Assembly: GCF_014898055.3 (NCBI RefSeq)
Contig: NW_023601212.1
Coordinates: 52,564,329 to 52,628,328, forward strand
DNA: 64,000 nucleotides
From: Talpa occidentalis
Lineage: Eukaryota > Chordata > Mammalia > Eulipotyphla > Talpidae
Reading direction: 5' to 3'
The position numbers and the translations under genes are program-made. This document shows, in pieces, positions 57,335 through 64,000 of the stretch. The notes beneath the pieces were generated by a model. The model saw nothing but the letters and a program-made list of their open reading frames with translations. It did not search any database and was not told the origin of the DNA. Positions within the stretch are counted from its first letter, which is position 1. The number at the start of each line of letters is the position of its first letter.

Positions 57335-58430
57335 ACATAGGGCTTGTCATACTTCATACTGCCAAGTAAGAATATTAAAATACAAAACAAATATTATCTA
57401 GTATTAGTACTGTTTGGTAAAAGAAAGAATGTTTTAATATAAAAATTTAGAAAAACCATAATCATAGAGTCAAGAAAATTCCTTCAAGATGGATATATTA
57501 GTTTTGCAACAACTCAGTATCTTGTGACTTTTCCTGCTTCACTGGGGCCTTATGGAAGTTCTGCCCAGAATAGACCATGTCTGGGGCCTGGCATTTGGGC
57601 ATCCCTGTGTCTTTTTGCTCTGTCAGTTAGTGGATATTTGGACAGGCTTTGTGCACAAAGCCTGGTGGGAAGAGACTAGGGAGACCCACACAATTGGGGA
57701 GTGTTTATATTATCAACTCTTGGAATTTATGGGTGGCCTTTGGTTTCTCTTCCTCCTTACATCATAACCCCTGTTCACTACTTCCTTTCATATAGTTACC
57801 ACTATTGCCCTTCCCCACTTTTTAACCCCTTCGTCACTGCTTTTCTCTCATATTTTCAGTTTCTTAGCCTCCACTTTTTAGAAGTAGGTGGGAGTCATCA
57901 GGAGACCAAACAGGACAACATCGTTTGGATTGTGTTGGAATGGAATAGCTCTTGTTTTGTGTCTGTAAGCTCAGGACTAAAGGTTCCAGAAGGAAGCTTC
58001 TGTCAGATATGTTTTGCATCCATCCTGTTAAAGAGCATATTTAATTTTATTTAATTTAATTTGACTCTGGTGCACTCATTAATACATTAAATAACAAGAT
58101 CTTGAAGTGTGTCTAATAACTCAGTAATGTCAAAGTACTGATGATTATAAATAATATTCTGCAACATTACACCATCTGTGATGTGATATGAAAATAACTG
58201 TGATTTTCACAGGTGACAAAGTCACAGGTGTTGCTACTACTGAAGTGTGACACCTTCAATCATAATTGCAGGAAAGGCTAAATTTCCATTAGAGGTAAGT
58301 GACAATCAAGATGCAATTTTTTTCTCCATGTTCATGGATTCCTTGAATTTATTTAAGGACCCATTGGGAAGACATCTGTGGAAACCAGATTAAAGCCCCT
58401 GTTTTTAAGTCTATTTATTCTCTCTTCCCT
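57335..58430. other. Intergenic, no recognised feature
   Basis: Nothing recognised. The open frame at 57701-58054 has no family resemblance. Confidence 0.45.
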
Positions 58431-58447
58431 TTTCCTTATCTTCTATT

Positions 58448-58699
58448 TTTTTTAAAGATTTTTTTTTTTTTAATTTATACAATAGCTGGGGTATAGGTCA
58501 GAGGTGCTGGAGGGTGAGAAGACTCACCAGGGACAGAGCTGGGAGCAGAACAGGCAGACGGACCAAAAGCACTGCTGAGGGGAGCAGTGGGTGCAACAGG
58601 AGAGGTCTGCCACGTCATGTGGGAATCTCCCTGGCTGACCAGGAATTGAACCCATGCTGCAGAGGCTGTACCCAACTCACTGTGCCACTGGGGAGGCCC
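58448..58699 (-). mobile_element. tRNA-derived SINE
   Basis: Minus copy with duplication TCCTTATCTTCTATTT at 58433 and TCCTTATCTTTTATTT at 58700. Confidence 0.94.
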
Positions 58700-58811
58700 T
58701 CCTTATCTTTTATTTATGTTTCAATTTTATGATTCATCAAATACCTGCTGAATGCTGCCCATGCATAATGTCATTTACTTTTTTTAAAAGTCATTTACTT
58801 GTCATTTACTT

Positions 58812-59081
58812 TTTTAAAAAGATTTATTTATTTATGCATACAAGAACTGGGGTACAGGCCAGAGGTGTGGGGGGTGAGAGGATTCACCAGAGACAGAGTG
58901 GGGAACAGAACAGGTGGACTGACTGAAATACACTGCTGAGGAGAGCAGTGGGCAAGTCAGGAGAGGTCTGCTGTGCCATGTGGGTTGCTCCCTGGCCAGG
59001 GATCAAACTCATGTTACAGTGGCTGTAGACAGCTTCACAATACTGTGTTTATTAACCCCTTGCGCCACCAGGGAGGCCCCT
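58812..59081 (-). mobile_element. tRNA-derived SINE
   Basis: Full-length minus copy. GTCATTTACTT stands immediately before it at 58801-58811 and immediately after it at 59082-59092, with two further copies at 58770 and 58790. Confidence 0.95.
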
Positions 59082-59094
59082 GTCATTTACTTTT

Positions 59095-60265
59095 TACCCC
59101 CGGCCCAGAGTCCCTGTTCCCACCAAAGCCATCAATGTACTTCCATATTCAAAGGTTCCTTTCTCATGCCCATGTTACTCCATCTCTGTGCAGCCTCAGG
59201 CACCAGACCTTTCCTTCCTGGGAAGCTTCATTTGCCTAGGCTTCTGCACTATCTTTCTCTCTGGTTGTTACATGGTGGTTTTAAACCCTCACAATGGTGG
59301 AATCACATAGAGAGTCTTTAAAAAGCTAGGACTGGGATTTTGTTCTCTGCTACCCTAAAGGAGGCTTGGGGTGGGACAGGGTCCAGACTACACAAGTAAT
59401 TTCAATTTCTACCAATATCAAGCATCATTTCCTTAGTGATTTATGAGAGTGTAATGTATGTTTTATACTCACAACTATAATCATCATCATCATAATAATA
59501 GTCATCACCTTTGACAGGTATTTTTTTCTCTCCCACTGACTTCAAAGCATAGCTCCTACTTAATCTTTTTTTGGCTTTATTTTCCACTCTAAAGGTGAAA
59601 ACAAAACAATCACAAAAACACCTCTTTTTAAAAAAGTGATGTATTTACTAATGAGGAAATGTCTGCAAAATGCATGTCTCACAAAAGTATTTTACAAGAA
59701 CAAAAAATCATAACTTCTTCATTTTTGAAGCAAATTGGGCAAAGGCAGATAAGTTATAAATTCAAGGGGTGGTTTGCAAGTGCTAATTCATTGCCAGTGA
59801 TAAGCAATGTTAGTAGTTCAAGAATGTGGGGCAAGCAGCAAGTAAGTGCTTGCAGGTGTGAGGTAGGTTTATAGTTAAGAAACAGGCCAGGATCATAGAA
59901 TCTGAAACACTGGCTTTCAAAGTTGGAAGGAAATTTAGGAGCCTCCATTCTTTACCCCGTGCTTGAATCCAGTTAAAACATCCAGTCATGGCAAACCCTG
60001 GGTCCCAGGCACATTTGTTTTTGTAGGTCATTTGCACCTTACAAATATTTAAAATTATATATGTTATGATTGCATGGGTATAAAATTGGCTGTAATCTGG
60101 ATTAGATTCATTATTTATATATTCATTTTATTATTATATTTATTTTTCTTCCAATTTTAAAAATAAGTTAAAATGAAAACATTTCTTGAGCCCTAGCTAC
60201 TTGCCTCCTGTACCTAAAGGAGAAATTGGTTATGCTTTCATATGATGGTGTTATCTTTTGGGTTT
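59095..60265. other. Intergenic, no recognised feature
   Basis: Nothing recognised. Confidence 0.45.
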
Positions 60266-60269
60266 CCCT

Positions 60270-60430
60270 AGCTGTCTTCTTAGAAGCCCTATAACAACTA
60301 CATTTTTATTTGAACTAGGTTGAGTGGGTTTCTGTCTTTTATTTTTTTTTGTCACAATAAAACAAGTTACAATAACAGACATTCACAAATTTGAAAGTAC
60401 CTATATGCTCCTTGAGACAGCCCTTCTCTT
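60270..60430. repeat. Dispersed repeat pair, copy 1 (LTR-like)
   Basis: AGAAGCCCTATAACAACTAC, GAACTAGGTTGAGTGGGTTT, AATTTGAAAGTACC and CCTTGAGACAGCCC recur in the same order at 63650-63810. The GAATGGGTTTCTGT-like core recalls MaLR LTR ends, but this is a guess. Confidence 0.5.
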
Positions 60431-60669
60431 TGTAAAATACCCCCAATTCTATTCAGAGAGGGAACTCGCTATTTTATAAGCAGTCCACATATGCCAATTA
60501 AGGATGATTTTATTGGACAGAAAATTCTTTCTGAGCTGAAGCTTGCCCCCCCCCTCTCTTTCTCTCTCACTTTCTCCCCTCCCTCCCTTCCTAAGATTTC
60601 AATTCTTTTATTCCAGTTCCTCTCCTTAGAGTCAGTAGATACCTCTTTCTCCTGTTCTGTGTACCAGAG

Positions 60670-60840
60670 TCTGGTTATTCAAAGTGTAAGCCATGGACCA
60701 GGGGCATTAACATCATCTGAAGACTGATGAGACTTGCAGAATCTTAGATCTCACTCTGTATCTACTGAATCAGAAACTGTGCATTTTAAAGCTCCCCAAG
60801 TGATTAATATTCATGTTAAAGCTGGTCAAGTCCTATACTG
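60670..60840 (+). repeat. MER5-type hAT MITE
   Basis: TTCAAAGTGTAAGCCATGGA, CCAGGGGCATTAACATCATC, CTACTGAATCAGAAACTGTG and CCCAAGTGATTAATATTCAT are in MER5 order. Confidence 0.8.
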
Positions 60841-60864
60841 GAAAGGATTCCAATAGAAAACAGA

Positions 60865-61060
60865 TACTGTTACTATTTTAAGTGCTTTATGTGAATTGCC
60901 TAATTAATCATTTTAACAACCTTGTTTTTTCCTTCCATTTTACAGATGAGTCAGTTGAGGCAAAGAGAAGATGAGTAGCCTGCTCTGGGCTTTTTCCAGT
61001 GAGGAAGTGGTGTGCAGGTTTTGAAAGCAGGTAGAGTGTCTCCAGGATCTATGCTCTTCT
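60865..61060 (-). repeat. MIR
   Basis: TTTTAAGTGCTTTATGTGAA, CCATTTTACAGATGAGTCAG and TTGAGGCAAAGAGAAGATGA match reversed MIR. Confidence 0.75.
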
Positions 61061-61114
61061 CCTGCGTGTGAGTTTGCCCATCCTCTCTGCATCTTTTGAG
61101 CCAGGAGCACTTTT

Positions 61115-61269
61115 AAAAATATATTTATTTATTTATGCATACAAGAACTGGGGTACAGGCCAGAGGTGTGAGAGGTGAGAGGATTCACTAGAAACAGAGT
61201 GGGGACCAGAACAAGCATATTGAAGTACACTGCTGAGGGGAGCAGCAGATGAGACAGGAGAGGTCTGCT
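61115..61269 (-). mobile_element. tRNA-derived SINE, 5'-truncated
   Basis: Minus copy lacking the tRNA-like head; it stops at AGAGGTCTGCT. Duplication GAGCACTTTT at 61105-61114 and 61270-61279 shows it inserted in this truncated form. Confidence 0.93.
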
Positions 61270-61419
61270 GAGCACTTTTTTATACTACTCACTTCCACTT
61301 TCTTGCTCTAGCTGACAGGATGAGGGATAGATTCCTGATCTATGGCCAGGTTATCCATAGCTATGCCACTACTTATCATTCAGGTGGTCAGCTAAAAAAT
61401 AGTAACTAATAAGCTGGGT

Positions 61420-63450
61420 TTTGTTAAAATGAAACATTTCTGCTCTACAAAGTTAGTGTCAAGGTAGTCAAAGGGAAGACACAGATTGGTAGAAATATTT
61501 GTAAAAGACACACCTAATTAGAGACTGCTATCCAAAATAGGCAAAGAACTTTAAAATGCAATGATACAAAAAAGCAAAGAATGGACCGAAAACCTTCAGA
61601 CACCTCACCAGAGAAGATGTACAGATAAGCATATGAAAAGCTTATCACCAGGGAAATGCAAATTTAAACAATGACATAAAGTGAAAGTGCTTCCTCTCAT
61701 ATGTGGAATATAAATAACCAAAGCCAATGAACTAACTGAACACAACAAAAGTAACTCATAAACTGTGAAATACGGTAGTTACTGGATGGAAGGGGAAGGA
61801 AGGTGGGAGGAAAGGATAAAGGGGGTCAGTGTGGTAGTGTGATAGCACTAGAACTTTGGTGGTAGGTGTGAGTGGGGCATACACACATTTAGATGTGTGA
61901 AGCTGTTTGCCTGAAATTCATATACTATTGTAAACTAATAAATTAATAAAATTTCATTAAAACAACAACAATGACATACTACTAAACATTAAAAGGGCCA
62001 AAATCTGGGCCACTGATAAAAAATGCTGCGCAGGATGTTGTTGGGGAGCAAAATAAATCATTCTGTACTCTCCTCTGGGTTCTTTTTGGGCTGGACAAGT
62101 GATCAAAACTACATCAGTAGGGTCAGCAAAGGAAAAATAATCAATTTAACAACATACATATGGAGAATTTACATAAATTACATTATTCTAGAGAATAATG
62201 AAATGGACCAAGAATATTTATCCTGCATTTTGGGATCTAGGGCATCCAGGACAGAGAGGGGGAGATTTCATGTGACAGACAAGGAGGTGACCTCATCCTT
62301 ACTTGGTGAATAAAGATGAGATTCTGGGATGGAAAGAACATATTTTACTGATTAGCCTACAACTAGGTGAGATCCTTAAACTACATTCTTCTAGGTCATA
62401 AAAGGGAGAGCAGTAATGTTTTTTTCAACTAGCAAAGGGCAGAAGGTTTGTATGTGATGATCTCTTCCTTGATTAGGAAACTATGAAGAACTCAGGCAAG
62501 AACAGAAACTTCTCCTAGACTTCAGACCCTTACTGCTTTCCACTCAAGATAATCTACATTCTTTAAATACTGATCCTCAGTCTCCCAAGGGTCACATGTC
62601 TTAACTGACTCCTAGCTTCCATATCAAGTTGACAAGAGGCCTAATCTGGGCCTATTGAGAAAACTATCAGATCTCAGTGTGGAGAATGTAAAATGGTATA
62701 GCCACTTTGGAAGACAGTTTGAAAGTTTCTTACAAACTAAAATATATTCTTACTATGTGGTCCAGTTATATCACTCCTTGGTATTTACCCAAAGAAGGTA
62801 CAAACGTATGTCTACACAAAACCCTGCACGTGGTTGTTTACAGCAGGTTTACGCAAAATTGTCAAAACTTGAAGTCAGCCAAGATATACTTCTGTAGGTG
62901 AGTGGATAAGTAAGCTATTGGGACCTTCAGACAATGGGATGTTATTCAGTGCCCAAAAAAAAGGAGCCGTCAAAACATGGAGGAAATTTAAATGCATATT
63001 ATTAAATGAAAGAAGTCAACTGAAAAGGTTACGTACTGTGTGATTCCAAATACACAACATTCTGGTAAACTAAGGAGACAATAAAAAGATCCATAGTTAC
63101 AAGGTATTGGAGAGGGGGTAGACAGAGCACAGAGAATTTTTAGGGCGTGAAAATATTCTGTATGATGCTATCATGATGGATACGTATCATTTTACATTTG
63201 TCTAAACCTACAGGATGGATATCAGGAATGAATCCTAATGAGAACTATGGGCTTTGGAGGATAATAATGTGTCAGTGTTGGTCCATCAATTGAAACAAAT
63301 GTGCCATGCTGGGAGAGCTGTAGTTAGTGGGGGAGGCCGTGTATGCGCAAATGTGGGAGCCGAGGGTACATGGGAAACCTTTACCTTACTCTTGATGCTG
63401 TTGTGAATCTAAACCTTTCAAAAAAAATTAAATCTTAAGAAAAAAATTAA
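61420..63450 (+). mobile_element. Old LINE-1 (ORF2 end and 3' UTR), twice interrupted
   Basis: Plus-strand L1M-type pieces at 61420-61678, 61979-62090 and 62665-63450: CAGACACCTCACCAGAGAAG, AGCCACTTTGGAAGACAGTT, TGGTATTTACCCAAAGAAGG, TGTGTGATTCCAAATACAC, GGGGGAGGCCGTGTATGCG. They are interrupted by a second L1 end (61679-61966) and by about 575 bp of unassigned DNA (62090-62665). No long frame survives. Confidence 0.85.
61679..61966 (+). mobile_element. LINE-1 3' UTR nested in an older LINE-1
   Basis: CTCTCATATGTGGAATATAA, ACTGGATGGAAGGGGAAGG and TACTATTGTAAACTAATAAA belong to a different L1 3' UTR. The host-L1 words AACAATGACATA at 61667-61678 and 61967-61978 are its target duplication. Confidence 0.9.
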
Positions 63451-63644
63451 GCCAAGCCACCAGAACTCTCATTCAGTGGTATTTAAATGAAGCAACTTGG
63501 AAAGAATTTGCTAGTTGTGAAGCAGATGGGAAGTTTGCATATGAGTCACATTAAAGGTAACTTATCTATAAAAAGGCACTTGAGCTTCTGCTATTGTAGC
63601 ATCTAGACCACCTTAAATTCAAATCCATTTTCCTCCCCCCTCCA

Positions 63645-63815
63645 TTTCATCCGGAAGCCCTTGTCTCCCCAGAAGTCCTCCAACAACCGCATTTGACTTG
63701 AACTAGCTTGAATGGCTTTATGTTGTTTGTTAGCATAAAGTCAAACTACAACAATACACACTCACATATTTGAAAGCACCTGACTTTCCTTGAGATATCC
63801 CCTCTCTCACTCTAG
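63645..63815. repeat. Dispersed repeat pair, copy 2 (LTR-like)
   Basis: Partner of 60270-60430: AGAAGTCCTCCAACAACCGC, GAACTAGCTTGAATGGCTTT, TATTTGAAAGCACC and CCTTGAGATATCCC. Confidence 0.5.
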
Positions 63816-64000
63816 TTCTTTCAGCTAATCTTTATTCCATGTATTCATTCATTCCCCTGGTCCTTCCTTTCTGGACCATCCAGGGTAGATGTCAGAAATG
63901 AATGACTATGAAGGCAGGAATTGGTAGCTACCTTTATGGAACAACTTGTAGGGAAGAGAGTGAGTCCCTCATCAGGTTCAAAATTTCCTCTTATCTCCTG

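Noticed and set aside
57552..58054. Frames of 71 and 117 codons with aromatic-rich text
   Set aside because: Low-complexity hydrophobic translation from T/C-rich DNA; no start context or homologue recognised.
4442..59321. Many open frames of 60-150 codons with [16 protein letters not shown] or CRGCGQL-like text
   Set aside because: They fall on the SINE copies and are translations of the repeat in different frames, not genes.
53000..64000. First exon of RGS8, expected beyond NPL from human gene order
   Set aside because: I looked for the RGS8 N-terminal coding text and did not find it; the neighbour probably starts outside the window.

Overview
The window is nuclear DNA from a placental mammal. 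It carries split exons with GT-AG introns, LINE-1, L2, MIR and MER5-type repeats, solo LTRs, CA/CT microsatellites, a CpG island, and about twenty copies of one lineage-specific tRNA-derived SINE. That SINE is neither Alu/B1 nor the vespertilionid VES type. Its GGCCTCCCTGGTGGCGCAG-like head, CAGCAGTGTA-containing body and (AAAT)n tail suggest a laurasiatherian, perhaps a rhinolophoid bat carrying a Rhin-1-type SINE. That last step is memory-based inference and was not checked against any database.

From 1 to about 24 kb lies the 5' half of NPL (N-acetylneuraminate pyruvate lyase) on the minus strand. Seven coding exons can be placed to the base: 20443-20517 (start codon), 11970-12043, 10244-10331, 8187-8244, 5991-6066, 1146-1238 and 174-322. 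They encode residues 1-202 of a protein of about 320 residues, in one uninterrupted reading frame with matching splice phases. They include the GTTGE substrate-binding loop, catalytic Tyr143 and Schiff-base Lys173. The remaining exons lie off the left edge. A CpG island at about 23.53-24.33 kb contains a consensus minus-strand splice donor and is the probable promoter and non-coding exon 1. The introns hold a young 5'-truncated L1 in gene-sense orientation whose tail ends about 125 bp before an exon, older L1 pieces, MIR, L2 and MER5 fragments, and several SINEs.

From about 24.3 to 64 kb I find no convincing exon. The region appears to be the NPL upstream intergenic space. It holds two solo LTRs (28445-28962 plus strand, 35673-36144 minus strand), several L1 fragments, one of them twin-primed with a SINE in the same target site (40791-41817), and a three-SINE array in one target motif (56421-57318). 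It also holds an RPL21 processed pseudogene inside a MIR (about 50590-50952), an L1 nested in an older L1 (61420-63450), and one unassigned ORF of about 159 codons (36781-37257, minus strand). No CRISPR array, bacterial gene or viral coding region was seen.
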